The notes below the pieces were generated by a model that did not search any database, was not told the origin of the DNA, and saw only the letters and a program-made list of their open reading frames with translations. DNA of 64,000 nucleotides from Allodiplogaster sudhausi (Eukaryota; Nematoda; Chromadorea; Rhabditida; Diplogasteridae), in assembly GCA_945643635.1 (NCBI GenBank), contig CALZFC010000270.1:2277501-2341500 (forward strand), in the 5' to 3' direction. Within the stretch, counting starts at the first letter, position 1. Each line of letters opens with the position of its first letter. Of this stretch, positions 1-12,083 are shown piece by piece. A program made the position numbers and the translations under genes.

Positions 1-296
1 CACTTACTTACCTGGTTACCCTGAAGGAGAGTATTGCCCTTCACCTCGATATAAGAGCATAGTTATAACTTGGATTTTGAAATTAGAAGGATAACAATGT
101 GTGAGAATCGTCCTCCTTAACCAATTCACAGCTAGTTCACAGACGGCTATGACCTAGTCGCTATCATGATAGTGATTCTAGATGAGTGAGGATGAAGGAC
201 GTCTTCAGTTCCTTCCAAATATGGTGAATTGGAACAGTTGTATATTATTACGCTTAGTTAGTTCCGTTGTACTTGCCCCTCTAATTCACTATGTAC

Positions 297-348
<52 letters not shown>

Positions 349-465
349 CTTCCTTTTGCTCTACCCTTTATCTCTCTCTCCCCCTCTCTATCTCTTTCTC
401 TATCACTCTGGCTGTCTATCAATGCTCTCTCTGTATCTCTCTCTCTCTCTCCGTCTCTATATATA

Positions 466-526
<61 letters not shown>

Positions 527-1034
527 CTTCATAAGCAGCATATGTTCAATGCAGAGAGTGCCCGCCTTCCTTATTTTTGTCTTCTCCCCACGCATCACCT
601 GCTATTGTTGCTTTTGCCGGCTTTCTCATGGACAAAAGTGCAGCCGGCTCTTGCTTTTCATCTCTGCATCGGTTGGTGTTCTGCCTCTCTCTCTCTCTCT
701 CTCTCTTCGTCTGTCTCTCTCTCTCTGTCACTATCTCTCTCTTTTCTCTCTTCGCCTGTCTCTCTCTATCACTATCTCTCTCTCTCTCTCTTTTTCTCTC
801 TCTCTTTTTTCTCTCTCTCTCTTTCTCTCTCTCTCCCTTTCACTCTCTCTCTCACTCTCTCGCTCTCTCTCTCTCATAATCACCAAGCTACACAGCAAAG
901 GACAAGCTGCTCTCTTCGCCTCTCCCCTTTTCAGCTCATCATGCATGCATATACACATTGGACTAATTAGGCGCAAATTGGTCTCGTATTCAATGCCAGT
1001 GCCGCTTCTACCTGTTTCTTTATGCTCGAGCTTC

Positions 1035-1075
<41 letters not shown>

Positions 1076-1257
1076 CACTCTCTCTCTCTTCTCACACTCT
1101 CTCTCTCTCTTTCTCTCCTTCTCTCTGAATCTCTCTCTCATTGACCCAGTGATTGCGAGACCTTCCCATCATTCACGCTGCCGCCTACTTGCAGTATGCC
1201 ATAATGAGTATTCCATTGCTACTCGTGTTCAATCACTCTCTTTCTCTCTCGCTCTGT

Positions 1258-1301
<44 letters not shown>

Positions 1302-1728
1302 ATCTCTCTCTCTCTCGCTCCCTCCTCTTTTCTCACTCCCTTCTACTTCCGACACTGATTACAATGTAACGCTCTCTTCTCACACTGGGATACACCGCCC
1401 TCTGATCTTTCTTCTTTTTTCTTCATTCTGCCCTTATATCCTTACGCAACGCGCCCTCCTCTCTTATCTCATGCGATAGCCTCACTTTCCGCTACTATCA
1501 GATGCTATCTCCTGCTTCTCTCCCTCTCTGATTGGCCAGTTTGTTAACAGTGGGCGTGGCTTACATTTGTGCTTGTTCTAGGCTCATCCGCCATTACGTT
1601 TTTTTCCATTTTCGTTGCGTGGTTGACTGAGAAATTTGCTAACATTGTAAATAAATAAATAATTATATATGCCACCCTGATTACAGTATCCCTGATATGA
1701 TTACAGTACCCATTCATTTCGTTGTAGG
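1..1728. repeat. CT microsatellite-rich upstream region of the GATA gene
   Basis: No gene is supported here. Long (CT)n tracts occur at about 293-345, 447-520, 690-875, 1036-1135 and 1250-1320. The open frames across them are Ser/Leu alternation and not credible proteins. The last 400 bases before the ATG are ordinary AT-rich sequence and may hold the promoter; no specific element could be assigned. Confidence 0.8.
1720..1728 (+). promoter_or_regulatory. Candidate trans-splice acceptor, GATA gene
   Basis: TTTCGTTGTAG ends one base before the ATG at 1729. No upstream exon in phase is recognisable, so a spliced-leader acceptor is the simplest reading. A cis acceptor for an unseen upstream exon is the alternative. 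Confidence 0.45.
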
Positions 1729-3594
1729 ATGACGATGGTAGCGCCGCGGCTACAGCAGCAGCAGCAACCTCCTGCGCCGTCCACGATCTCAGAGACCACT
1801 TCCACGACGACGACGCTCATCGCCCACCACCACGACCACTCGGAAGAGGATGCGCCGGCCAATCTGGTGGCTGTGTCGCCGGCCTCCTCCCCACCGACCT
1901 CAGGACCGTCATCCCCGCCAGCATCCGGAGTGCAGAGTTGGTCTTGAGAGGAATTTAGAAAATATATGTATATATATTTATTTTTATGTATTTAAAAATA
2001 ATGGTATTAAAGTGTTATTTAAGAAAATTAAGGACAAGAGCTTTATAGCAGTGTGACATGGTGAAGCTGAAGAGTTGGGAAGAATGATTGACGGCTATAG
2101 ACTAGAGAATGACGGCTATAGATTAAGGCAGTAGCGTTGAAGAGTTTGCAATAGATATGCATGACAAGGAATAATAATACCCTAAATTTAAATTAATTAA
2201 AATAAAAATATAAAAAGAGAGATTTGTCCATTGCCAGGCCCGCCTCCCTCATCAGCATCAGCGTCCGGCTCGGCGTCCACATCTTCGCCCCAGTCGGGCA
2301 CCCAGGCACCGCTGGCGCCAGCCGCCGCGTCCGCAGTGCAGTCATGCACAGGGAGTATCGAGGGAGGAGACGGAGACGAACAAGAGCAGCAACAGCAACA
2401 GCATAGTGGCAAGGAAGGACCGTGTGTCGGCTGCAGGTGAGGAGAGAGAGAGAGAGATGAGAAGAGAGAGAGAGAGAGAGAGAAGCTGTTTAATTATTTA
2501 CTTATTGTTAGTATTTAAAAATAATTAAGGAATTAAATGGAGATGTAATTTAAATTCTGAAAAACGTGTACATGAAAAGGGGCATATAAAAACAAAAATA
2601 ATAAATAAAGATAATAAATCTCCAAAATTGCAGACAACTCCACGCCGAGATGCGCGCAGGCGTCTCTGCGATGTGTGCCAAGCTGGATAGACTCTTTGGC
2701 ATCGTCGAGACGATCGTAGCAGAGCAGCAGCAACAGCAGCTTCTGCTCCAGACGCAAGGAGCAATTACGTCATCGGCGCAAGCCATGACGTCATCGTCGT
2801 CACCCCCCTCAGGCACAGGGACAGGAGGGCCATCCAAGACGCCCTCGAAGAGAGCGCGACACCATGCACCACAGAGGACACCACCAGAAGAGCAGCACAA
2901 GGCCGCCACCGCCAACAACAACGGCTTCGCCACCTTCTTCCCGGCACTATCGCCCGAAGCGGCGCTACTTATGGCAGGAGTCAAGCAGGAGCCGACGGCG
3001 GCGGGAGCTGAGGAGAAGGTGAGGAGCGAGGTGGAAGATCTATTTATATTTTATTTTATTCTTATTTTTAATATATAAGTTTTATTGTGCAAAAAAGGGG
3101 GGGGGTTTAAAGGTAGTAAGAAATGTATTCGAGGTGATTAATTATTAGTCACATATTCCCTGATACGGTATCTATCTTGCGCGGCTTGTTTATCATTTGT
3201 GTCTTCTTTCTTACCATGGTTCTTTCTTAAACGATCGCATGTCTGGGGGTGCACCATGACTGACTGACAATTGGGGGTAGCTGGTACTCTTTGAAGAGAG
3301 AGGGAGAGAGAGAGAGAGAGAGAGGGAGAGAGAAAGAGAGCGATATAGTGGAAAGAGAGAAGGGAGAGAGAGATGGAAAGTATACTCCCTATCTCTCTCC
3401 CTCTCTCTCTCTCTCCCTCTCTCTCTCTCTCCCTCTCTCTCTCCCTCTCTCTAGGGTCTATGACAGGCCCTCCTGATGGCAAAAGCAGCGCCGTAAAGAA
3501 CGTGTTTAGAATGTGGCCGGATCACCGTCGATTACATTTACCGTCTTGTATCTGTTGTCATTTTCTCTCTTTCTTTCTGTCTCTCTCTCTCTCT

Positions 3595-3651
<57 letters not shown>

Positions 3652-6223
3652 GTATTTCACCATTGCATGCCTTCTAGCCCGCTCTGCTGCCACATTGTCA
3701 TTTCGGTGAATTTATGCACCTATACTACCCGTGGCATATAATTTAGCGGGGAAACGAAGAAATATCTAGAATGATTACGCAGGGTGCTTCTACAGTTTAC
3801 TTCACTATGCCCTGACAACGCCAACCGCATTCAGGGTAGCCTTTCAGTTGTCTGCCTTCTCTCCCTCTCTCTCTCTCCCGCTCTCGCACTCTCTCTCTTT
3901 CTCTCTCTCTCTCTCTCTATTTCTCACTTTCTCTCTCTCTCTCTCTCTCTCTCTCTGATTCTAAAGCCGCATTGGTTATGTTAGCTTAAGAGCAGAAGCA
4001 ACAGTGCTCTAGTAGGATTAACACTAGGGCGAAGAAAGAAGGGAGAAGCAGATAAGATGAGGACAACACTGAGACCACTTGCCAACGGAGACTGACTATC
4101 GTCTGTCTCTGATTCTCTAGCTCTCTCTCTCTCCCTCTTTCTCTTTCTCTCTCTCTCTCTCTCTCTCTGTCTCTGTATCTCTCTCTCTCTCTTTCTTTTA
4201 ATCTTGTCAAGGTTCTAGAGGCTGTTCTCAGTGACCTCATGTATACTAGACAGTAGAGAGAGAGAGAGAGAGAGAGAGAAAGATAGGCGGACAGAGAGAT
4301 TAGAAGGAGGTGAAGCAGCGCAATCCTAACCGATAAGTCCATCCCTTCTTTCTCCATTTCTGGTGTGTGGCAGCAGCTGATGCTATGGAAGCGAGTGTTT
4401 ACATTTCGAACTGCCAGCCTGCCCCCCCCCACCCGTATGGGAATTATCGGGCAGACCTTTCCAGTGATTCCTCACAAAGCGCCTCTGGCGTTTCCAGAAA
4501 GGGAAGAGTATCTGGCATGGGATTCATGTATCAAGAGACTCGTTGTTGAGGGACTATGAGAGACAAAAAGGGCAAGGTGACATGAAGAACATAGGAAATG
4601 GGTAAATATACGGTACATGGATATGATATAATGGGGGCGGGGAAGTGATAAGAAGATTGTTATTCCTCTATTAAAGTGATATGAAGCACTATTTTATTAA
4701 TTAAACAGTACTATTTTATTGGTTAAGTAGTACTATTTTAATGGTTAAATATTACTATTTTATTTGTTGACTTGAAAGTATTGATTGACTGAACTTTATT
4801 TTTGCAGCCCGCAAGCCCTCAACGCGACTCACCACCGCTAGCTAGCGCCGTGCCGCCCTCTGGCTCGCGGAAGCGTAAGCCGAACAAGGTGAGTAGAAGA
4901 AGGCAATTTGAAATTCCCGCCAAAGTCTATGATGGTTTTGGCGGGAAGTTCAAACGATGAATACGTGGAGCATATCCCCCCACGTTGTACAGATGGACTT
5001 GCAGGATCTGATCAATCGGATGGCCGAGTCGGCTGCTGCCGCTTCGCCTCTGGCTGCCGTCTTTGCTGCGGCATCGACGCCACCGATGGTTAGAGATATT
5101 CATTCTCTTTCTCTCGCTCACTCTCTGTCTATATCTGTCTCTCTCGCTCCCTCGCACTCTCTCTCTCACCTTCTCTCTCTGCTTCTCACTCTCTCTGTCT
5201 CTCTCTCTCTCACTCTCTCTCTCTTCTCTTGCATATTGGCCTACAAATGATGTCTGGCTATATTCTTTAATTCCTTCCAGTTCGGCACCTCTATTCCTTC
5301 CTCACCACCAGCAGTCAGCACGGCAGCGCCAACTCCCACTAGCACGCCTTTTGGCATGACAGCGGTATGAGAGAGAGAGAGAGAGAAAGAGAGGGAAAGA
5401 GTGAGGGAGAGAGGCAGAGTGGGGAGACACAGAGAGAGAGAGAGAGAAAGAGAGAGACAGAGAGAGGGAGACAGATAATATTTTTTCCCTTCCAGGCCCG
5501 AGCCGAGAACACGACGCCATCGAAGACGCCGTCGCTCGCTGACCAGCTCGTCGCTGGTTTCGGTGTCAACTTTGCCGGCTTGGAAGGCGCGACGAACGGT
5601 AAGAAAGGACACTAAGGAATTGGGTCTTAGGAAAGCTAGGGTTAAGGACTTGGGTTTACGAACTTAGGATTGTAGAGTTAAGGGTTAAGTACTTTGGGTT
5701 CTAGTATTAAGGTCATTAAAGCCTTTTATCAGATTGTGCACTTGTAATTGTCTTGCTATTCTTTGGACGAACGCTCCTATGGCATGAGAATCATGGCAAT
5801 ACGGTTGACTGTTTAGGTCATGAGGTTAAGGTCATAGGGTTAAGGTCATAAGGTAATTTAAGGCCTCGACCAGCAGCTCGCCGTCGCACAGCAACAGCAG
5901 CTGCTGAGTCTACTGATGCAGCAGACGATGGGAGCAGCTGCACTAGGAGGAGGAGGAGCAGGCGGAGGAGGGGGAGGCGGCAGCGGAGGAGCAGGCTCAC
6001 CCGCACCGCAGAACAATGGCAGCGACGAGAGGGAGGAGAGCAGAGAGGTGAGGGAGAGAGAGAGAGAGAGAGAGGGTTCAAGTAAGAAAATGAGAAGGAG
6101 AGAGTGGGGAAATAAAGAGAGAGAGAGAGAGGGTTCAAGTAAGAAAATGAGAGGGAGAGAGTGGCGAAATAGAGAGAGAGAGAAAGAGAGAGAGAGAGAA
6201 TGGGGTAGAGAGTTATGATGGGA

Positions 6224-6254
<31 letters not shown>

Positions 6255-6639
6255 AACAGTAAGAGTGTCATTTTTTCAAAGCTCTTCCGCCATTTTTGAT
6301 GGAGCGAAATGTGGCCCAGCGCGATCTTTCCGGTTAAGAGGCATGAAAAGATGGCGCAAAGTTGATTAGAATTGTAATTGGGGTGGGTGGGGGGTTGTGC
6401 TGAGAAAGAGAGAGAGAGAGAGAGAGAGAGCGTAGTTAAGATGTCTACCAAGGCGGCTGGACCAATAGCTAGGGGGAAAGCGAGAGAGAGAGAGAGAGAG
6501 AGAGAGAAGGGAAAGGTGAGAGAGACATAAACTCCCGCTTTCCGGAGTACCTGCTAGCTATTACCGTATCTCTGCTGACAATCAGGGCAACACGTCCTGA
6601 GTGGCCACTATATATCTGTTTCGCTCTCGCTCTCTCTCG

Positions 6640-6687
<48 letters not shown>

Positions 6688-8148
6688 GCTTGTTTGCTAG
6701 CGCGGCAACGGGCCGGGAAATGGGACATCAAATCATTCGGTCACGATTCTTATCTTCTTCTTCTTTTTCCCTTTTGCGCGTTGCGCCCCCTACCAGCTGG
6801 CTGGTTGCTAACACGGACCGATACATTGACCGATTACACCACCATGCATTCTCTTGTTCTTTCTTTCTCTCCCCTCATTTCACGCTTTTTATCTACAAGG
6901 CCAAAATCTGCATGTGCAACAGATGACATGGCCTTGTTCGGGAGCGAGAGAGATGCGTAAAGTTAAGGCCGAGAAAGGCTACCGTAAGAATATATCAGAA
7001 TAGCCTTGATTACAGTTATCAGTGGCTTGGGAAACCGTGGGAACCTAGGGGGCGGAGCTTAGAGGGGGGGTGATCTCGAGATGCCCAAAGTTCCTCTCTC
7101 TCTCTTGTCGATGCCCATCAATTCCGGGCCAGGCGGCTTCGGCCGGCCAGACAAACAATAAGTGGAAGTGACACAAACAAGGTCATTTGACATGAAGAAG
7201 AGTGGGGGCCAAGGTGATGATGATTGTTAGGAGGGGTGTGAAGAGTCTATACAGGGGCAGAGAAGGGCTATCTTTCTATTTTCTGACTGCTTCTCTCTTT
7301 CTCTCGCACTCTCTCCCTCTCTCCCTCGCTCTCTCTCTCTCTTTCTCTCTCTCACACTCTCTCTCTCTTTCTCTCTCACCCTTTCTCTATCTCTCTCACT
7401 CTTTCTCTCTCTCTTTCTCTTTCTCTCTAATATCTCTCGCCTTCCCTCTGACTACCTTAATTCCACTACTCGGTTCCGGTGGGGTGAGAAATGAGTGAAG
7501 AAAGTAAGTGAAAGGGACGCACTCGAATTTGAGGGACCAATGAGAGCAAGAGGAAAGAAAGGGTCAAGAGTAGTGTGGCTTTGAGAAGAAGTGATATACT
7601 AGTACGAATTGGAGTACTTTATATTATTGTTTGGAAATAATTATACGAATGCAAATTATTATTACTATTATTATTTAAAAAAAAATTGTTTTATTTTATG
7701 GAACAAGGGCTCGAATATTTTTATATTGTTGACTGGAAATAATTATACGAATGTTAATTATCACTACTATTATTATATTTATTATTATTAAAAAAAATTA
7801 TTTTAAGGAACAAGACACGGATGCTTCGATGTCCCGCTGCTCCAACTGCCAGACAACCAAGACAACAGCGTGGAGGAGAGATCTGACCGGGAAGCTAGTC
7901 TGTAACGCGTGCGGACTCTACTATCGACTTCATAAGGTGAGGCTACCGTATCATGGAAAAGCGTGCCAGGACCAAGGAATGCATTTGAAAACCTGTCTCT
8001 TCTGTCGCCCATGAACGCTGATTGCGGGCTTTGGTAAATTTAAATCCTTGATAGAATGAGGTCGCTCTCTCTGAGGTAGTATATCTCTTTCTTTCACGCT
8101 CTCTCTTTCTATCTCTCTCTCTCTCCATGTCTCTCCCTGTCTCTCTCT

Positions 8149-8179
<31 letters not shown>

Positions 8180-8713
8180 GCCCTGCCCTCTCTAATGAGT
8201 GAGGTCAAAGACGATAAATTTGAAGGACGCAATCTCTCAGTAAGGCTGAAGAAATGATGATAGGCGCCTTCTCGTTTTCAGAATGGCCAGATGTGAGGAG
8301 TATCTATGGGCTTTCAGGACCTTGAATAATATCATTATAAATTTGAAGGGATGGGGGTAGACAGAAGGGAGAGAGAGGGAGAGAGACAGAGAGAGGGAGT
8401 GAGAGAGAGAGATAAAGAGAGAGCGTAAGAGAAAGATAAAGGGAGAGGGAGAGAGAGAGAGAGAGAGAGAGAGAAGGAGAACAGAGATATAGATCCTTGC
8501 TTTTCATGGGGTTCTGTCCTGCCGATTTCGGATTGATAATTGGCCTCTCTCGTGCCGCGTCTGTCGTGGTTGGGATGGAGTGAATGAGTGAGTGAGTGGA
8601 AATGGGCTTCTCTCTTTGACCGCCCTTCAGATCTCGGGCACCCCTTTCAGCCACGATTAGCTTCCTCCAGTATATGCCTTTTAGGGACATGGCCTTTCAG
8701 TCTATGACTTGGT

Positions 8714-8758
<45 letters not shown>

Positions 8759-8858
8759 TCCCGTCTTAAACACCTTTTGCCATTCCAATTTGTGTGCGGT
8801 ATCTGCTTGGCTGGCCGCCTTCCGCCCGCCGCATATCAACTGTCATCAACAATGGGGA

Positions 8859-8913
<55 letters not shown>

Positions 8914-9406
8914 AGAAGATAGAGAGAATGAATGAGAGCGGTTGCTAGCAAGAGAGAGGGGAGAAAATAGAGTGATCCAGAGATGCGGAGAGATGACATT
9001 GTTCACCTACCTGTTGCTATAGATAGATAGTACGGTAGCGCGATGAAATTGGCTGAAGAGGAAGATGATGAGAGGGTGAAGAGATAGGGAGAGAGAAGAG
9101 ATAGAGGGAGAGAGAAGAGATATGAAGAGAGAGAGAGATGAGAGGGAAAGAGAGGAAGTAGAAAAGAATAAAAGACGGGCGGTGAGCTAGTTTGATGATC
9201 TTATATACAGAAATAGGAGTGTGTGTCGTCGCCCGGGCGATGATTACCCGAGCGCGGAGCCTCTTGAACTTACCTCTCCTCTCTTGCTCCTCTCTCTATC
9301 TCTCTCTCTCTCTCCCCCTCTCTCTCTCTCGGAAGATAATAGAGGTGAGGAACGAGAGAGACGCCTGAAGCGAGCATGATTCTCTCTCTTTCTCTCGTCC
9401 CCTATG

Positions 9407-9451
<45 letters not shown>

Positions 9452-9683
9452 CTCCCCTTTCTCAATTCCACGCTTAGACCGCGAAGCCCAGTTGTCGGGT
9501 AGATCTATCTATCTAATAATTGCTCAGTCAAGTGTACCGATGCCTGGTAGTGGGCAGCCGCTCTCTCTATAAGGAAAGGAGTTGCTTAGAGGAAGGAGAG
9601 CAGGGAAAAAAGGGGACTCTGATTCAACCGGAGATGGAGCAAGATGCGAATTGTCAGAAAAGAGCTATCCAATTCGGGTGTGT

Positions 9684-9724
<41 letters not shown>

Positions 9725-11444
9725 CAGAAAGAAAGCACAAGTACGTGTGATCTAGATTCTAGGTTATAAATTGGAGCTCTCCCCCTCCCCCCCCCACCTT
9801 CTATAGCGGAGATGGTCTCGAAATGAATTATATTCACGCGCGCAGAGTAGTTATCTCGCCTCTCTCTCTCTCTTTCTCTCTCTTTATATTATGAACCCCC
9901 TCGAGGAGTGCAATTGAGGAGAAAACCACCTGAATCTAGCAGTGATTCTTAGCTTCCACACAAAAGGAGCTTGCTCTCTTATTGATGACAGGTGGTTACG
10001 GTAGGGAATAAGAGAGAGAGAGAGACAGAGAGACAGAGAAAGAGGCACAAAGAGAGAGAGGAAGAGAAAGAGGCAGAGAGAGATAGAGGGAGAGGCAGAG
10101 AGAGATAGAGAGAGGCAGAGAAAGAGAGAAAGTTATCTTGATGGCCACAATATGCTCTCTAAGAACAGCACACACATCCGCCCGCCCTGGCTAACCCAGA
10201 TATCCACAAGATATCCATTCCATTGCGATGAGCAGCACATTCTCATTCATTCATTCATCAACTACTCTGCCGACCTTGGCCATAGACTGAGGGGAGAGGG
10301 CGGCGCCAGTGTTTGTGTCCACGTCTTCTAGTGATGCTGTCTAGGTTCTTTTCGCAGATTAGAGAGGTTTCCTCTCTGTCACTAATGGGTCCCGAGTGGA
10401 AGACAAGGGATAGAGGGGGGAAGGAAGAGAGAGAGAGAGAGAGGGTGAGAGAGAGAGAGATGAAGAGAGAGAGAGAGAAAAGAGAGAGAGAGAGAGATAT
10501 GGAAGAAGTGATGAAGATGCACACCATAAACTATCTCGAAAGGCGCCAACCTGGAGATGACAAGTCGAGAGAGAGAAGAAAAGAGATTAATGTGCTCTGG
10601 TGACAGCGTGACGGAAGGCAGACCACACAGACACACTGAAAAAGTACACTAAAAAGGAAGAGATTAGTAAAATGAAGAAAGCCCTTTCTTTCCAGACAAA
10701 CCGGCCCGTCCACATGCGCAAGGACCACATCCAACAGCGATTCAGACGGCGCATAAAGGTCAGACACTGGTTTTGTTTTCTTCCTGAATAATAATAAATT
10801 TCCTGTCAATAGTAGTGCTTTAATAATAGTAAATAAAAAGACATATTTTAGATTATTAATAGTTAATTAATGTTTATTCAGTGAGAATAATAGTAATTTT
10901 CCTATCCATAAAAAAGTATTAATAAAAAAACTCGGTAATAAAGAAGTAAATTTATTTTCTTCTTCAGGAGGAGCAATATAGCAATAAAATTTAATGGAGA
11001 ATTGATAGGTAATTAATATTTATTCAATGAGAATAATGATAAATTCGTGTTAGTTAGACAGATGTATTTAAATAAAAATAAATTGATTTATTTTCTTCTT
11101 CAGGAAATGCAATGTAATATTAAAATTTAATAGAGTATTAATAGTTAATTAATATTTATTCAGTGAGAATAATAATAATAAATAAATTGATTTATTTTAC
11201 ACTTCAGGAGGAGCAAGACACGCAATCGGCGATGCTCTCCACATTGATGGGCCTTTCTGCGGCGGCCGCTGCCGCATCGGGGACGCCAGCAGTTTCCGCC
11301 GCCAGCGCGGGCGGCCACCAACCGCTTGGCGCCACCGCGTCACCCTTCTCTTTCCTCGAGCACCTCAACCAGCAGCTGAGCAACGCGCAGGCAGCCATTT
11401 CACCGCAGGCTGCTGCTGTTGCCACCGCAGCGTCGCCGATGTAA
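1729..11444 (+). CDS. egl-18/elt-6-like: GATA-type zinc-finger transcription factor, EGL-18/ELT-6-like
   Basis: Nuclear DNA-binding factor predicted to recognise GATA sites; nematode EGL-18/ELT-6 act in epidermal (seam, vulval) fate, so that role is inference from family. Eleven exons in continuous phase: 1729-1936, 2238-2436, 2634-3018, 4808-4888, 4993-5088, 5281-5364, 5496-5598, 5863-6047, 7808-7936, 10696-10758, 11208-11444 (stop TAA), giving 589 aa. Residues 1-450 are Ser/Pro/Gln/Ala/Gly-rich low complexity, with a conserved-looking GPCVGC stretch at the exon 2/3 junction, a basic RKRKPNK patch in exon 4 (possible NLS) and a poly-Gly run in exon 8. One CX2CX17CX2C finger lies in exon 9, its basic tail in exon 10, and exon 11 is an Ala-rich C-terminus. 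The first ATG was chosen because it follows an acceptor-like site directly. Low-complexity exon edges are less certain than the finger. Confidence 0.88.
3019..4807 (+). repeat. GATA gene intron 3 with GA/CT tracts and a tandem repeat near its end
   Basis: A 1.8-kb intron. It contains mixed GA and CT tracts at about 3295-3450, 3560-3650, 3860-3957, 4110-4195 and 4255-4300. At 4672-4770 there are about four diverged copies of a roughly 25-bp unit containing TACTATTTTATTGGTTAA, ending shortly before the TTTTTGCAG acceptor at 4807. Confidence 0.75.
6048..7807 (+). repeat. GATA gene intron 8: GA tracts and duplicated 3' end
   Basis: GA repeats begin at once after the GTGAGG donor (6048-6250), with further tracts at 6405-6510 (GA), 6620-6690 (CT) and 7280-7435 (CT). 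The last 200 bases (7603-7815) are two tandem copies of the same intron-end sequence, described as a separate feature. No other gene is seen inside. Confidence 0.75.
7603..7815 (+). repeat. Tandem duplication spanning the zinc-finger exon acceptor
   Basis: Two about 107-bp copies each run through GGAAATAATTATACGAATG, an ATT-rich stretch and poly-A to GGAACAAG. In the downstream copy TTTTAAG precedes GAACAAG and serves as the acceptor at 7807. In the upstream copy (GAACAAG at 7701-7707) the equivalent AAG is ATG, so the splice site is lost there. Confidence 0.8.
7808..7936 (+). CDS. egl-18/elt-6-like: GATA zinc-finger exon (exon 9)
   Basis: This 43-codon exon holds the complete zinc-binding core: CSNC, a 17-residue loop containing TTAWRRD, then [12 protein letters not shown]. 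The four cysteines and the TAWRRD and CGLYYRLHK segments are hallmark GATA-finger residues. It ends at a GTGAGG donor in phase 0, after the HK that precedes the basic tail. Only one finger is present, as in the nematode EGL-18/ELT-6 group and unlike two-fingered vertebrate GATA proteins. Confidence 0.95.
7937..10695 (+). repeat. GATA gene intron 9, microsatellite-filled
   Basis: A 2.76-kb intron between the finger and its basic tail. GA/CT tracts lie at about 8090-8185, 8370-8480, 8716-8755, 8863-8935, 9290-9450, 9680-9725, 10010-10135 and 10425-10500. No convincing alternative exon was seen; long frames here are Arg/Glu or Ser/Leu repeats. Confidence 0.75.
10696..10758 (+). CDS. egl-18/elt-6-like: GATA basic-tail exon (exon 10)
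   Basis: Twenty-one codons encode [19 protein letters not shown] plus IK, the basic C-terminal extension that contacts DNA next to a GATA finger. Phase 0 on both sides matches the finger exon, which ends at 7936. The intron separating the two halves of the DNA-binding domain is 2.76 kb and almost entirely GA/CT repeat. The acceptor is TTTCCAG and the donor GTCAGA. Confidence 0.93.
10849..11212 (+). repeat. Triplicated 3' splice-site region before the last GATA exon
   Basis: Three tandem copies carry AATTAATRTTTATTCA, then GAGAATAATA, then TTTATTTT(CTTCTT/ACACTT)CAGG. Acceptor AGs fall at 10967, 11103 and 11207. Copies 1 and 3 are both followed by GAGGAGCAA. Only the third leads into the long open exon; copy 1 would meet a stop after eight codons (GAG GAG CAA ... 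TAA). Confidence 0.85.
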
Positions 11445-12038
11445 AAGGGGTCTTTCCATTGACCCCCCCCCCCTCCCCTCCCATTCCTCTTATGGAGGTC
11501 TATCACCCCCCTCCCTCTTAACATTCAATTTAAATTATCAATCGAACCCATAGGAGAGTTCCAAGTAATAAGTCAATTGTGTCGAGGAGTCATTACCGTA
11601 CCCCAGTATTATGTTTATATAGTTCTGGCGAGATGCCAAAATTTTTTGTCACACGCCCCGAATTAGGACGCCGGTTGTCGTTAGACGTACAGCCGTAAGA
11701 GCAAGGAGATTGTATACGCCTACAGTATCCGTCACACCAGAATTGTAGCACACTAATATTCAACATGGTGGATCTCTACTGAGAACAATGTGCTTTTTTT
11801 TTGTTATTCCCTTCTCTCTGTCACTTTATATACTTGCTTTTATTGCAACCGGATATCTCGCCAGTGGTCAAGGTATTATTATTATTATTATCATCATTAT
11901 TATTATGCTTCTATGGCAGTATTGATTGAGACTTGTTGACACGGTTCGGTCCCTCTCTCTCTCCATTCATCAGCTATCCTTTTTTCCCTCTCTCTCTTCA
12001 CCCTCTCGTTTCTCTCTCTCTCTTCACTCTCTCGTCTC

Positions 12039-12083
<45 letters not shown>

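Noticed and set aside
291..1358. Long Ser/Leu open frames over CT repeats (and many similar ones throughout)
   Set aside because: A (CT)n tract is open in all frames as S-L-S-L and (GA)n as R-E-R-E. There is no non-repeat conserved sequence, no splice context and no start context.
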